Shown: piece by piece, positions 16,416 to 25,768 of the stretch
Layout of the letters: each line of letters starts with the position of its first letter
Position numbering within the stretch: the first letter of the stretch is position 1
DNA from: Sphingomonadaceae bacterium
GTDB taxonomy: Bacteria; Pseudomonadota; Alphaproteobacteria; Sphingomonadales; Sphingomonadaceae
NCBI GenBank assembly: GCA_030147805.1
Contig: JASBUR010000058.1
Coordinates: 23,992 to 87,991 of the forward strand
Length of the DNA: 64,000 nucleotides
Reading direction: 5' to 3'
Translations under genes and position numbers: made by a program
The notes under the pieces: generated by a model
Told to the model about the DNA's origin: nothing
What the model saw: only the letters and a program-made list of their open reading frames with translations
The model's database searches: none

Positions 16416-18797
16416 CTAGAGCCGGAAACCGAAGGTGATGCCGTAGGTCGCCGGGCGGTTGTTGACGACCTGCACCGCCTGCGCCTGGTTGGAAATATAG
16501 ACCGGGTGGACGTCGTCGGTGAGATTGTCGCCCCACAGACGGACATAGTAGCGATCGCCCGGCGCGGTCCACGTGGCCGACAGCGCCAGCGTTTCGAACG
16601 AGTCGACGTGCGCGAGTACGCCGCCCGGCGAGACGTCGAAGCCGTCGTTGTAATAGAGCGAACCCGAGAAGGTCAGCCGCGCGTCGTTGCCGAGCGGAAC
16701 GTTATAGTCGCCGCCGATCTGTGCGGTGAGTTTCGGCGCGAAGATCAGGTCCGCCCCCGTCACGTCGAGCGAGTAGGAGCAGTTTCCGCCCGTCGGCGTC
16801 ATGGCGGCGAGCTCCCTGGCGCGATCGATGCTGATCCGCGCCGCCGGCGCTGCGCAGGCCACGCCCTGGACGTTGGGGATGAAGGCTTGCGCGTTGGGGA
16901 AGGTACCATATTCGCTGTTGAGCAGGTTGAGCGCGGCCCGCAGCGTCAGCCGGTCGGTCGGCGCCGCGGTGAGATCGATGTCGATCCCATAGGCCTTGGC
17001 GCTGGCCGCGTTCTGCACCGTGGTGATGCCCGGACCGGTGATGAGCCCGATCTGGATGCCGTCGTACTTGTAGTAGAAGCCCGACGCGTTGAAGCGGAGG
17101 CGACGGTCGAGGAACTCGCCCTTCAGCCCGACCTCATACGCGTCGATCTTTTCCGGATCGACGGGGACCTGCGTCTGGCTGGTGGTCGCCGCGTTGAAGC
17201 CGCCGCTCTTGAAGCCGCGGTTGTAGCTCGCATAGACCATCACGTCGTCGTTGAAGCGATGGTCGGCGGTGACGCGCCAGGTCAGCCGCGACCAGCTCTT
17301 GGACAGGTCCATCGTGGCCAGGATCGTCCGCCCGAATACCAGATTGTCGGCGCTCGAACCGGCCGCGGTGCCGAACAGCGGCAGGCCAAGCCCCACCCCG
17401 GGGACCGCCGTGTAACGATAGAGCGAGCCGACGACGTCCTTGGTCTCGTCGTTGTACCGCAGGCCAACGGTGATGCTGTTGCGGTCGGTGACGTCGTAGG
17501 TCGCTTCGGCGAAGGCCGCATAGGCGTCGGTGGTGACGATGCCGGTGATGCCGACCGCGCTCGCGCCGGTGCGGGTCAGATCGATCGGCCGCACCGGGAA
17601 CGGCACGTTCGAAGCCGAAATCAGGTTCTCCGGCGGCTCACCGAAGCCTTCGCGGAACCACATATAATAGAGGCCGCCGATCCAGTTGAGCGGGCCGTCG
17701 GCATCCGACTGCAGCTGGACTTCCTGCGAGAACTGCTCGGACGGCTGCTTCGTGCCCGATGCGGTCAGCGTCGCCGGCGAGACGTCGCCGTCCGATTGCG
17801 ACAGCGAATTGTCGTCCTTGTAGCCGGTGATCGACACCAGGTTCACCGCGCCGAGATCATATTCGAGGTTGAGCGTCGCCGCCGAGCCTTTCGAATAGGC
17901 GCCGGCCTGGAAGCTCAGGTTGGTTTCATGGTCGCCATAGGTGGTGGCGAAGCCGCGTGATGCGGCGACCGAGAGCGTGCCGGGGTGGAGATGGTGCGAC
18001 CCGAAGGTGTTGTCGCGCCGGTAGACGTAGCGGCCCGACAGTTCGGCGCGCAGATCGTCGGTCGGCGTCCATACCAGCTTGCCCGTGCCGACCGCATATT
18101 TCGACGGGTTGGAATCGACCTGGCGGCCGATGTCGTAGATGTAGCCGTCATCCCAGCGGCCGGTGAAGGAGATCGCGACACCGAGCGTGTCGGTGATCGC
18201 TCCCGCGGCATAGGCCTTGGCGCGCTTCTCGTTGAAGCGGCCGTAGCTCGCTTCGGCGGAGACTTCGACATCGTCGCCGGGATCGCGGGTGATGATGCTG
18301 ACCGCGCCGCCGGTCGCGTTGCGCCCGAACAGCGTGCCTTGCGGACCCTTCAGCACCTCGATGCGCTCGACGTCGCCGAGATCGGCGACGTTGCCGCCCT
18401 TGTAGCCCTGATAGACGCCGTCGATGTAGAGCGCGACGGGGCTCTCGAAGCCGGGCGACGACTGGTTGGTGCCGACGCCGCGGATGTACGGCTGGAACGA
18501 CGCGCCGATCTGGTAGGTGACGAGCCCGGGGGCCACCTTCGCGAGGTCGAGCGTGCCGTTGACGTTGGCGGCGGTAAGGCTTTCCTGCGTCACCGCAATG
18601 ACAGCGATCGGCACGTCCTGGAGATTCTGGGCGCGACGCTGGGCCGTGACCACGATTTCTTCCAGTCCGGCCTCGTCTTCGGCGGTGGTGGCGGCCGGCT
18701 GCGCATCCTGCGCGAGCGCAGCTGCGGCGGTCGACGTCAACAGCAGCGCGGTGCTCAACCGGACCCAGCCGGCACGGCGATAAATCTTGGCGGTCAT
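16416..18797 (-). CDS. TonB-dependent outer-membrane receptor, 793 aa
   Basis: Signal peptide (LSTALLLTSTAAAALAQ), TonB box EEIVVTAQRRAQNLQDVPIAV, plug domain with YIRGVGTNQSSPGFESPVALYIDGVYQG and the RIEVLKGPQGTLFGRNATGG motif, then a 22-strand barrel ending TYGITFGFRL with C-terminal aromatic/leucine. Receptors of this sphingomonad type import hydrophobic or bulky organic compounds across the outer membrane. It is transcribed in the same direction as the MarR and LuxE-like genes upstream. It is probably the uptake route for the substrate of this block; the ligand is unknown. Confidence 0.93.
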   Translation of the reverse strand: MTAKIYRRAGWVRLSTALLLTSTAAAALAQDAQPAATTAEDEAGLEEIVVTAQRRAQNLQDVPIAVIAVTQESLTAANVNGTLDLAKVAPGLVTYQIGASFQPYIRGVGTNQSSPGFESPVALYIDGVYQGYKGGNVADLGDVERIEVLKGPQGTLFGRNATGGAVSIITRDPGDDVEVSAEASYGRFNEKRAKAYAAGAITDTLGVAISFTGRWDDGYIYDIGRQVDSNPSKYAVGTGKLVWTPTDDLRAELSGRYVYRRDNTFGSHHLHPGTLSVAASRGFATTYGDHETNLSFQAGAYSKGSAATLNLEYDLGAVNLVSITGYKDDNSLSQSDGDVSPATLTASGTKQPSEQFSQEVQLQSDADGPLNWIGGLYYMWFREGFGEPPENLISASNVPFPVRPIDLTRTGASAVGITGIVTTDAYAAFAEATYDVTDRNSITVGLRYNDETKDVVGSLYRYTAVPGVGLGLPLFGTAAGSSADNLVFGRTILATMDLSKSWSRLTWRVTADHRFNDDVMVYASYNRGFKSGGFNAATTSQTQVPVDPEKIDAYEVGLKGEFLDRRLRFNASGFYYKYDGIQIGLITGPGITTVQNAASAKAYGIDIDLTAAPTDRLTLRAALNLLNSEYGTFPNAQAFIPNVQGVACAAPAARISIDRARELAAMTPTGGNCSYSLDVTGADLIFAPKLTAQIGGDYNVPLGNDARLTFSGSLYYNDGFDVSPGGVLAHVDSFETLALSATWTAPGDRYYVRLWGDNLTDDVHPVYISNQAQAVQVVNNRPATYGITFGFRL

Positions 18798-18927
18798 GCG
18801 CCTTCCTCCCCATTGTTATTCCCGCCGTTCGGCGGGTAGAGCCCACCCAGTTATTGCATTCGCACTGCACGGCCTTGCCGGAATTTTTGGAATGGCCGTC
18901 TTATATTTTCTGCATCCAAGAACAGGA

Positions 18928-19440
18928 TCAGTCCTTCTCTTCCCCGATCATCCGGCTGATGGTGGCATGTACTTTGTCGAGGAGCCGGCTGAGTTCCCTG
19001 AGTTCGGCCGGAGACAGATCGGCGAACATCTTTTCTTCGGTATCCATCCCGAGCTGGTTGATCTGTTCGAGGATCGGCAGACCCGCCTCGGTGAGATGAA
19101 CGAGGCGCTGGCGCCGGTCGGCCGGGTCGGGACGCCGGACCACCCATCCCATGGCCTCGAGATTGCCGATGAGCCGGCTGGCGGTGATATGCTCGACCTC
19201 CATGAGCTCGGCGAGCTTGCCGGCGGTGATGCCCCGCTGGAGCGAGAGTCGGTTCATGGCGAGCCATTGCGACCGCGTCAGGCGAACGCTCCGAGCACGC
19301 CGGTCGAAATAGGTGCGCAGCATCCGGGTGATGCTGGTCATCAGCACGCCGGTAGTGCGCTGGTAGCTCCGTCCGGCGACGTCTCCGTCGCTGTTCGCGG
19401 CCCGCGCGTCCGTCGGCGATGCGGTGGCGGGGAGCGTCAT
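18928..19440 (-). CDS. MarR-family transcriptional regulator, 170 aa
   Basis: A winged-helix MarR protein: LTRSQWLAMNRLSLQRGITAGKLAELMEVEHITASRLIGNLEAMGWVVRRPDPADRRQRLVHLTEAG covers the recognition helix and wing. The ATG (19438-19440) overlaps the stop of the LuxE-like gene, so the two are translationally coupled. Regulators of this family are often released by small aromatic or CoA ligands. It probably controls the LuxE/LuxC divergent promoter and perhaps the TonB receptor downstream. The 130-base gap between it and the receptor contains a TGCA-rich element (18855-18869) that may be an operator. Confidence 0.9.
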   Translation of the reverse strand: MTLPATASPTDARAANSDGDVAGRSYQRTTGVLMTSITRMLRTYFDRRARSVRLTRSQWLAMNRLSLQRGITAGKLAELMEVEHITASRLIGNLEAMGWVVRRPDPADRRQRLVHLTEAGLPILEQINQLGMDTEEKMFADLSPAELRELSRLLDKVHATISRMIGEEKD

Positions 19441-20852
19441 TCGACCGCCCCGAGAACGAAGTCGACCGCCTTGGCATAGGCATCGGCTGACTTCGCGCAG
19501 GTGATCTTGTCGTCGTCGCGCAGGTTGGCGTAGCGGACCACGCTGTCGTGGATGAACGGGCCGACGCGGCCACATGCGCAGCCGCCGTTCCAGTCGATCG
19601 TCACCCGGTCGCCGCTGATCGCGCCGCCCCAATAGGTGGTCGCGAGGATGTCGAAGAGCGCGAGGCGCCCCGTCTGCACCCCGGCGCGCGGAAACGGCTT
19701 GCCGGTATCGGGATCGAGCAGCGACAGGAAGATCCACGGCGGCATGTGATAATGGCCGCCCGCACAGAGCCGGGCGTGGCCGGTCGCCTCGGTCATCCCG
19801 TAAACGCCCTGATAGGGATAGGGGAAAATCTCCTTGCACTCGTCGAGCCAGCCGTCGGGGAAATGCTCGCCCTTCGACCCCGACTTGCCCGGCGAGAAGA
19901 TGTAGGAATCGGGCGCGAACTCGGCCTTCAGCCCGCGCCGCTTGCAGGCGCGGCTGAGTGCCAGCAGTTCCTTGGGCGGCGCGAACAGGAACACCTTCTT
20001 GCCGCGCTGTCCGATGATCAGGTCATCGATGAAGGAGTCGATGTTCGCGGCCGTTGCGCGTGCATCGGCAGCAATCTGCTGGCGCAGTGCCTCGAGCTGC
20101 GGCGTAAGCTCGAGCGACTCCATCTCGCCCTTGGCTTCCGCGGCGCGCAGCTTGGCAGAGAGCCAGAGCATATCGACGCTCCAATGCCCCTGGCCGAGCG
20201 TGTGAACATGCTCGCCGGCCCTGTCCTTGTAGAGGTGCGCGCGCAGCAGATTGTAGAGGACGGGCAGGTTGTGGCGGCCGCTCGCGACCGGCCACGGGCT
20301 GAAGAAGTCGATCTCGCCGCTCTCCAGCTCGCTGTCGAGTTCGCCGCGGAAACCGCCGTTGAACAGATAATAGTTGCGGATGAAGACATATTCCTCGGCG
20401 GTGCTGCGCGGGAAGAAGGAGATCTTTCCCCCGGTTCCCGAAGAGCACAGCGGCCGGAGCGGCGTCTCGCGCATGAGCACGTCGAGCCAGGAATCGAGCG
20501 AATCGCAGCCCGAAACGTCGACGCTCGCCAGATCGAGCACGGTCAGCGTGTCGAGCCAGGCGCTCAGCTTCGCATATTGGCCCTTCTCGATATAGGCGGC
20601 CGGATAGGATTTGTAGAAGGTGTGCGGCAGGAACAGGCTCGGCGCGTCGTCGAAGCTGTCGATCGCGTCGATGCCGAGGTCGGTGGCCAGCCGGTCGAGC
20701 ACCTTCACCCGCGCGCGCATCTCGTCGAAGCGGCGCTGCAGCCAGTGCAGCTGGAACCGGTCAACCTCGTCGGGCGGGATCGTGTAGACCTGCTCGTTGT
20801 TCATGGTTGCGAACCGCAGCGGGTCCGCCATGACATCGTCGATCACGCTCAT
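19437..20852 (-). CDS. LuxE/PaaK-like acyl-protein synthetase (carboxylate-activating), 471 aa
   Basis: The ATG at 20852 was chosen because GAGGAG lies eight bases upstream; an in-frame start 63 bases earlier is less likely. The sequence resembles LuxE, the AMP-forming acyl-protein synthetase of the fatty-acid reductase complex: LCSSGTGGKISFF (ATP loop, residues about 136-147), a long middle region, YGMTEATGHARLCAGGHYHMPPW, and a C-terminal WNGGCACGRVGPF segment as in PaaK relatives. The role would be to activate a carboxylic acid with ATP and hand the acyl group to the LuxC-like reductase encoded divergently. Whether it acylates itself or CoA is not visible. Together with LuxC it could reduce an acid to an aldehyde. 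Confidence 0.8.
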   Translation of the reverse strand: MSVIDDVMADPLRFATMNNEQVYTIPPDEVDRFQLHWLQRRFDEMRARVKVLDRLATDLGIDAIDSFDDAPSLFLPHTFYKSYPAAYIEKGQYAKLSAWLDTLTVLDLASVDVSGCDSLDSWLDVLMRETPLRPLCSSGTGGKISFFPRSTAEEYVFIRNYYLFNGGFRGELDSELESGEIDFFSPWPVASGRHNLPVLYNLLRAHLYKDRAGEHVHTLGQGHWSVDMLWLSAKLRAAEAKGEMESLELTPQLEALRQQIAADARATAANIDSFIDDLIIGQRGKKVFLFAPPKELLALSRACKRRGLKAEFAPDSYIFSPGKSGSKGEHFPDGWLDECKEIFPYPYQGVYGMTEATGHARLCAGGHYHMPPWIFLSLLDPDTGKPFPRAGVQTGRLALFDILATTYWGGAISGDRVTIDWNGGCACGRVGPFIHDSVVRYANLRDDDKITCAKSADAYAKAVDFVLGAVE

Positions 20853-21091
20853 CGCAGCGTCTCCTCGAACCTGCTCCCCCGGCGCGCCGGGCGGAAACTC
20901 GTTCGCCGAGTTCATCGCCGATCGAGGTATCCAGCAAGCTGCATTTCTGCATGCCGGAATGAGATATTGTCGAGCGCGGCCGCCACGTCTTTGGCCCTAT
21001 GTCGCAGACTGACATCCGCGCCGCGGCAGGCCTGGGCCAGGCCGTCGGCGCGTGCCCGGCCGCCACGGCCGTCGCGAAACGGGAGGGTCAC
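20853..21091. promoter_or_regulatory. Divergent promoter region between LuxE-like and LuxC-like genes
   Basis: A 239-base gap separates the two divergent starts. It contains the duplicated element TGCATTTCTGCAT (20940-20952) followed by GCCGGAATGAGATATTG, the only AT-leaning part of the gap. A similar TGCATTCGCACTGCA lies upstream of the TonB receptor at 18855. These may be operator sites for the coupled MarR protein; this is a guess from position and resemblance. Confidence 0.35.
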
Positions 21092-22528
21092 ATGGTCGAC
21101 TATCGCATTCCGCTGATCATTCGCGGTGAGCTGATCGAGGACAATCTCGTGCGCCATGCCGCGCGTCATGGCCAGCTGGCGTTCGAGACGCCCGACGCCG
21201 GGCAATATGTGTCGCGGATGGTGCTGCGCAATCCGAACGACCTCAGCGATCTCTACCGTCTGTCGCTCGACGAAATCATCGATTTCCTCGGCGAACTCGG
21301 CGCGCGGATGCACCTGCGCGACAACGCCTATATCCAGCAGGCCTTCGACATGAGCCTGAAGGCCAGCCATCACACCGAAGCGATGGCGCGCGACATGTTC
21401 GAGATCTTCCCCAACATTCTCAGCCGCGCCAACGTCGAGGAATATATCGAGCGCAACGTCGGCCGCGCCTATCTCGAGGGCTGGGTCGACGAGACCTACT
21501 CCGATCGCGAGGTCGCGGTGCGGGCGTTCGGCGCGCGAACCGTCCACGTCATTCCCGGCAATACCCCGGCGGCGGGGATCGTCACGCTGATCGCCAACGC
21601 GGTGACGCGCAGCGATGCGATCATCAAGATCCCCTCGAACGACCCCTTCTTCGCCACGGCGATGGCCCGCACGATGATCGACATGGCCCCCGATCATCCG
21701 CTGACGCGCCATCTCACCGTCGCCTATTGGAAGGGCGGCGATGCGCGCGTCGAGAAGTCACTCTACGATGCGCGCAACATCGAGAAGATCGTCGCCTGGG
21801 GCGGCTTCGATTCGATGCGGTCGATACGCCAATATCTCGCGCCCGGCATCGATCTCGTCGCGCTCGACCCCAAGATCAGCGGCTCGATCATCGGCGCCGA
21901 AGTCTTCGAATCGGAGGCCAGCCTGCGCGACGCGGCCGAGAAGGCGGCGTTCGACATCGGCCACCACAACCAGGGCGGCTGCGCGAGCGCGCGATCGATC
22001 TACCTCGTGTCGGGCACCGACGCGGCGGGCATCGAGCGCGCCAATCGGTTCGGCGAGATGGTCTTTGCCGCATTGCAGGCGCTTCCCGAAGCCGTCAGCT
22101 CGCCGCACCCGGCGTTCGATCCGGTGCTGCGCAGCGAGATCGACGGCATCCGCTACAGCGATGCGTACCGGCTGTTCGGCGGCAAGGGCGCCGAGGGAGC
22201 GATCATCGTGTCACAGGACGACGAGCCGGTCGACTTCGCCGAGCGTCTCGACTGCCGCGTGGCGAACATCGTCCCCGTCGACAGCGTCGACGCGGCGGTG
22301 CGTCACGTCACCGTCCACATGCAGACGATCGGGGTTTACCCCAACACCCTGAAGGCCCGGATCCGCGATGCCTGCGCGCTGCGCGGCTGCCAGCGCATCG
22401 TGCCGCTCGGCTGCGCGACGGCAGGAAGCCAGGTCGGACCCTGGGACGCGATCGAGCCGCTGCGCCGCATGGTCCGCTGGCTGCGCGACGATACGATGGA
22501 CAAGCCGGCCGGCTATCTGCACGCCTGA
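21092..22528 (+). CDS. LuxC-like acyl-CoA/acyl-protein reductase, 478 aa
   Basis: The ATG at 21092 has GGAGG five to six bases before it; a longer in-frame start at 20999 has no good site. LuxC family features: the N-terminal PLIIRGELIEDNL, VHVIPGNTPAAGIVTLIANAVTRSDAIIKIPSNDP (NADPH/aldehyde-dehydrogenase-like nucleotide region, 152-184), and the nucleophile Cys297 in HHNQGGCASARSIYL. LuxC takes an activated acyl group on this Cys and reduces it to the aldehyde with NADPH. The length is that of genuine LuxC proteins. It is divergent from the LuxE-like gene, so the two form a plausible acid-to-aldehyde system. Confidence 0.85.
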   Translation: MVDYRIPLIIRGELIEDNLVRHAARHGQLAFETPDAGQYVSRMVLRNPNDLSDLYRLSLDEIIDFLGELGARMHLRDNAYIQQAFDMSLKASHHTEAMARDMFEIFPNILSRANVEEYIERNVGRAYLEGWVDETYSDREVAVRAFGARTVHVIPGNTPAAGIVTLIANAVTRSDAIIKIPSNDPFFATAMARTMIDMAPDHPLTRHLTVAYWKGGDARVEKSLYDARNIEKIVAWGGFDSMRSIRQYLAPGIDLVALDPKISGSIIGAEVFESEASLRDAAEKAAFDIGHHNQGGCASARSIYLVSGTDAAGIERANRFGEMVFAALQALPEAVSSPHPAFDPVLRSEIDGIRYSDAYRLFGGKGAEGAIIVSQDDEPVDFAERLDCRVANIVPVDSVDAAVRHVTVHMQTIGVYPNTLKARIRDACALRGCQRIVPLGCATAGSQVGPWDAIEPLRRMVRWLRDDTMDKPAGYLHA

Positions 22529-22545
22529 AGCTGCGGAGGCGGCGG

Positions 22546-23391
22546 GTGCGATCCTGGTTCATCACCGGAACGAGCAGCGGGCTCGGGCGCGCGATTGCCG
22601 AGGCGGCGCTGGCGCGCGGCGACCGCGTGGCCGGCACGGTGCGCACCGCCGAGGCGGCGACGGCGTTCGCCGCGCTGGCGCCCGGCCGCGCCCAGCCGAT
22701 CCTGCTCGACGTCGCCGACCACGCCGCGGCGCGCCGGGCGATCGCCGAGGTCGAGATGGCGGCGGGCGGCATCGACGTGCTGATGAACAATGCCGGTTAC
22801 AGCCTCGAGGGATGCGTCGAGGCGAGCGACGCGCTCGAAGTCCGCGCGCAGATCGACACGCATTTTCTCGCCCCGATCACGCTGATCCAGGCCGCGCTGC
22901 CGGCGATGCGGCGCCGGCGGAGCGGGCATATCCTCAACGTTGGTTCGCTCGCGGCGCACACCACCAACGCGGGTACGGCCGTCTACGCCGGCGTCAAGGC
23001 GGCGATCGAGACGCTGTCGGTCGGATTGGCCCAGGAGCTGGCGCCCTTCGGCATCCGCGTCACCGCGGTGATTCCCGGCGCCTTCCGGACCCGGATCGGC
23101 GACGCGCGCCGGTCGGCGGCGGCGGCGCTCGACGACTATGCGCCCGCCGATGCGGCGCGCCGCCAGCGGCTTGCCGCGATGAGCGGTCGCCAGCGCGGCG
23201 ATCCGGTGCGCGGGGCGCAGGCAGTGCTGGCGCTCGTCGACGCCGCCGACCCGCCCGTGCGGTTCGCGCTGGGGCCCGACGCGATCGACGGGCTGCGGGC
23301 TCACGCGGCGGCGCTGCTCGACGCGGCCGACCGGTGGGAAGCGCTCGGGAGCGCGACCGATCTCGAGGGGAGCGCCCCGGGCGAGGGGTGA
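22546..23391 (+). CDS. Short-chain dehydrogenase/reductase, 281 aa
   Basis: The GTG at 22546, after GCGGAGG, starts directly at the nucleotide-binding strand: VRSWFITGTSSGLGRAIAEAALARGDRVAGTVRT. NNAGYSLEG, LNVGSLAAHTTNAG and the catalytic YAGVKAAIE follow; the C-terminus has the extra 30-40 residues of the long-form oxidoreductases often annotated 'SDR/retinol dehydrogenase-like'. It begins 17 bases after the LuxC-like gene and may interconvert the aldehyde made by LuxC and its alcohol. Confidence 0.88.
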   Translation: MRSWFITGTSSGLGRAIAEAALARGDRVAGTVRTAEAATAFAALAPGRAQPILLDVADHAAARRAIAEVEMAAGGIDVLMNNAGYSLEGCVEASDALEVRAQIDTHFLAPITLIQAALPAMRRRRSGHILNVGSLAAHTTNAGTAVYAGVKAAIETLSVGLAQELAPFGIRVTAVIPGAFRTRIGDARRSAAAALDDYAPADAARRQRLAAMSGRQRGDPVRGAQAVLALVDAADPPVRFALGPDAIDGLRAHAAALLDAADRWEALGSATDLEGSAPGEG

Positions 23392-23410
23392 CGCAAAAGG
23401 GGAGGAGCCA

Positions 23411-24724
23411 ATGCCTTCGGAGACCGATGCGGTCGCAACGCCGCCGTCTGCGCTGCGGGCCTGGTATGTGCTGGCCGTGCTCTTCACCGTCTATATCTGC
23501 AGCACCGCCGACCGCCACATCCTGTCGATCCTGGCGCCGGCGATCAAAGCCGACCTCCAGTTGTCGGACACGCAGATCGGGCTGTTGACCGGCCCGGCAA
23601 TCGCCGTGCTCTACGGCATCATCAGCGTTCCCGTCGCGCATCTTGCCGATCGGATCCATCGCGTTCGCCTGCTGGCGCTGTGCCTGTTCCTGTGGAGCCT
23701 GTGCACCGGGGCCGGGGCGCTCGCCGGCAACGCGCTGCAATTGTCGCTGAGCCGGATCGGCGTCTCGGCCGCCGAGGGCGGCGGCATGCCGACGTCGGCT
23801 TCGATCATCGCCGACTATTTTCCGCCGGAGCGGCGGCCGCTCGCGCTCACCCTGCTCAGCATGTCGGCGATGGTGGGCATATTCGTTTGCTTCAGCATCG
23901 GCGGGGCGATCGAGGTCGCCTACGGCTGGCGCACGACGCTGGTCGTGGCCGCGGTCCCCGGTCTGCTGCTGTGCGCCCTGCTGCTCGGCACCGTGCGCGA
24001 GCCGCGCCGCGGGGCTACCGACGCCGGGCGCGGCGTCACACCGCCGGCGACCGGATCGCTCGCCGCGAGCCTGAAGCTGATCCTCGGCGACCGGCTCTTC
24101 CGATCGGTCCTGATCGGCGCGAGCCTGTCGACGTTTGCGAGCGCCGGCTGCATCGCCTGGGGGCCGACGTTCGCGATGCGCAGATTCGGCGCCGACGCCG
24201 CCGAGGTCGGCGGCCAGCTCGGCCTGATGATCGCGCTGCTCGGCGGGGCCGCCATGCTGCTTGGCGGCATCGTGACCGATCGCATCCTCGTCGGTCGCGG
24301 CCGCGCCGCCACCTTCCGGGTCGTGGCCGTCACGCAGCTCGTCGGCCTGCCCATGCTGGCGGTCGCGCTGACCACGGGGCATCTCCTGCTGGCGCTGGCG
24401 CTGCTCGGCGGCTTCTACGGAATCATGCATTTCTTCGTCGCCGCCTATTGGGGCGCGGCGAGCCTCATGCCGGCGGCGGTACGTGCGACGACCTCGGCGG
24501 TGGGCGTGCTGACATTGATCGTCGTCGGCACCGGACTCGCGCCGCCGCTTATCGGCCTGGCCAGCGACCTGCTGGCCGTGCGTCTGGGCGAAGCGGCGCT
24601 GGCGTGGGCCATGACGGTGCTGCTGCTGAGCGTCCTGCTGTCGAGCGCCGCCTTCCTCCGCGCCGCGCAGGTGGCGGACGCGACACCGCGCGGCATCGAC
24701 CTCGGACAGGCCTCGGCGGCGTAG
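23411..24724 (+). CDS. Major facilitator superfamily transporter, 437 aa
   Basis: About twelve hydrophobic segments with MFS signatures: STADRHILSILAPAIKADLQLSDTQIGLLTGPAIAVLYG (TM1-2), the loop DRIHRVRLLALCLFLWS, and SRIGVSAAEGGGMPTSASIIADYFPPERRPLAL. Close in style to the spinster-like MFS proteins that are abundant in sphingomonads beside catabolic genes. It lies 19 bases after the SDR with a GGGAGGAG ribosome site. Probably imports or exports a hydrophobic organic acid; the direction is not readable. Confidence 0.9.
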   Translation: MPSETDAVATPPSALRAWYVLAVLFTVYICSTADRHILSILAPAIKADLQLSDTQIGLLTGPAIAVLYGIISVPVAHLADRIHRVRLLALCLFLWSLCTGAGALAGNALQLSLSRIGVSAAEGGGMPTSASIIADYFPPERRPLALTLLSMSAMVGIFVCFSIGGAIEVAYGWRTTLVVAAVPGLLLCALLLGTVREPRRGATDAGRGVTPPATGSLAASLKLILGDRLFRSVLIGASLSTFASAGCIAWGPTFAMRRFGADAAEVGGQLGLMIALLGGAAMLLGGIVTDRILVGRGRAATFRVVAVTQLVGLPMLAVALTTGHLLLALALLGGFYGIMHFFVAAYWGAASLMPAAVRATTSAVGVLTLIVVGTGLAPPLIGLASDLLAVRLGEAALAWAMTVLLLSVLLSSAAFLRAAQVADATPRGIDLGQASAA

Positions 24725-24747
24725 CGAAACACGGGCGGAGAGCGATC

Positions 24748-25737
24748 ATGGCATTCACGACGCGGATCACCGACCTGCTCGGCATCGAGCATCCGATCGT
24801 CCAGGGCGGCATGCAGCATGTCGGCGTCGCCGAACTCGCTTCGGCGGTTTCCAACGCGGGGGGGCTCGGCATCCTCACAGCGCTGACGCAGCCGACCCCG
24901 GCAGCGCTGCGCCGCGAGATCGCGCGCTGCCGTTCGATGACCGACAAGCCGTTCGGCGTGAACATCACGGTCCTTCCGACGATCGATCCTCCCGACTATG
25001 CCGCCTATGCGCAGGTGGTCATCGACAGCGGCGTCACGATCGTCGAAACGGCCGGCACCCCCGCGGTGCGCGCGATCTGGGAGCAGCTCAAGCCGCACGG
25101 CATCCTCATCCTCCACAAATGCACGGCGGTGCGGCACGCGCTGTCGGCCGAACGCGCGGGCTGCGACGTCATCTCGATCGACGGCTTCGAATGTGCGGGT
25201 CACCCGGGCGAGGACGACGTCGGCGGGCTGGTTCTCATCCCCGCGGCCGCCAACCGCGTGACGATTCCGCTGCTGGCGAGCGGCGGCTTTGGTGACGGGC
25301 GCGGCCTCGTTGCCGCGCTGGCGCTCGGCGCCGACGGGATCAACATGGGAACGCGCTTCTGCGCGACGCGCGAGGCGCCGATCCACGACCGGGTCAAGCA
25401 GGCCTATGTCGACAACGACGAGCGCGGCTCGAACCTGATCTTCCGCCAGTTCAGGAACACGGCGCGCGTCGGCAAGAGCCCGGTCTCCGACGAGGTGGTT
25501 CGCCGGCTCGCCCGGCCCGACGCCAGCTTCGACGAGGTGCGCGATCTGGTCGCCGGCACGGCGGGGCGCCGGCTGCTCGAAGACGGCGATCTGAGCGCGG
25601 GAATATTCTGGGCGGGACAGGTTCAGGGGCTGATCGACGACATTCCGACCGTCCGCCAGCTGATCGACCGCATCATCGCCGAGGCGCAGGCGATCGTGAG
25701 CGAACGCCTGGCGGCCGCGTGCGCGCCGCGCCGCTGA
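24748..25737 (+). CDS. Nitronate monooxygenase / 2-nitropropane dioxygenase family flavoprotein, 329 aa
   Basis: FMN TIM barrel: GIEHPIVQGGMQHVGVAELASAVSNAGGLGILTA at the N-terminus, DKPFGVNITVLP, the SIDGFECAGHPGEDDVGG loop with the expected active-site His, and IPLLASGGFGDGRGLVAALALGADGINMGTRF. Many family members in catabolic clusters act as flavin oxidases, enoyl reductases or quinone reductases rather than on nitronates, so the true role is open. It is the last gene of the rightward run and ends before a strong terminator. Confidence 0.88.
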   Translation: MAFTTRITDLLGIEHPIVQGGMQHVGVAELASAVSNAGGLGILTALTQPTPAALRREIARCRSMTDKPFGVNITVLPTIDPPDYAAYAQVVIDSGVTIVETAGTPAVRAIWEQLKPHGILILHKCTAVRHALSAERAGCDVISIDGFECAGHPGEDDVGGLVLIPAAANRVTIPLLASGGFGDGRGLVAALALGADGINMGTRFCATREAPIHDRVKQAYVDNDERGSNLIFRQFRNTARVGKSPVSDEVVRRLARPDASFDEVRDLVAGTAGRRLLEDGDLSAGIFWAGQVQGLIDDIPTVRQLIDRIIAEAQAIVSERLAAACAPRR

Positions 25738-25768
25738 GCGGCGGCCGTCATGCGCTCCACCTCCCCCT

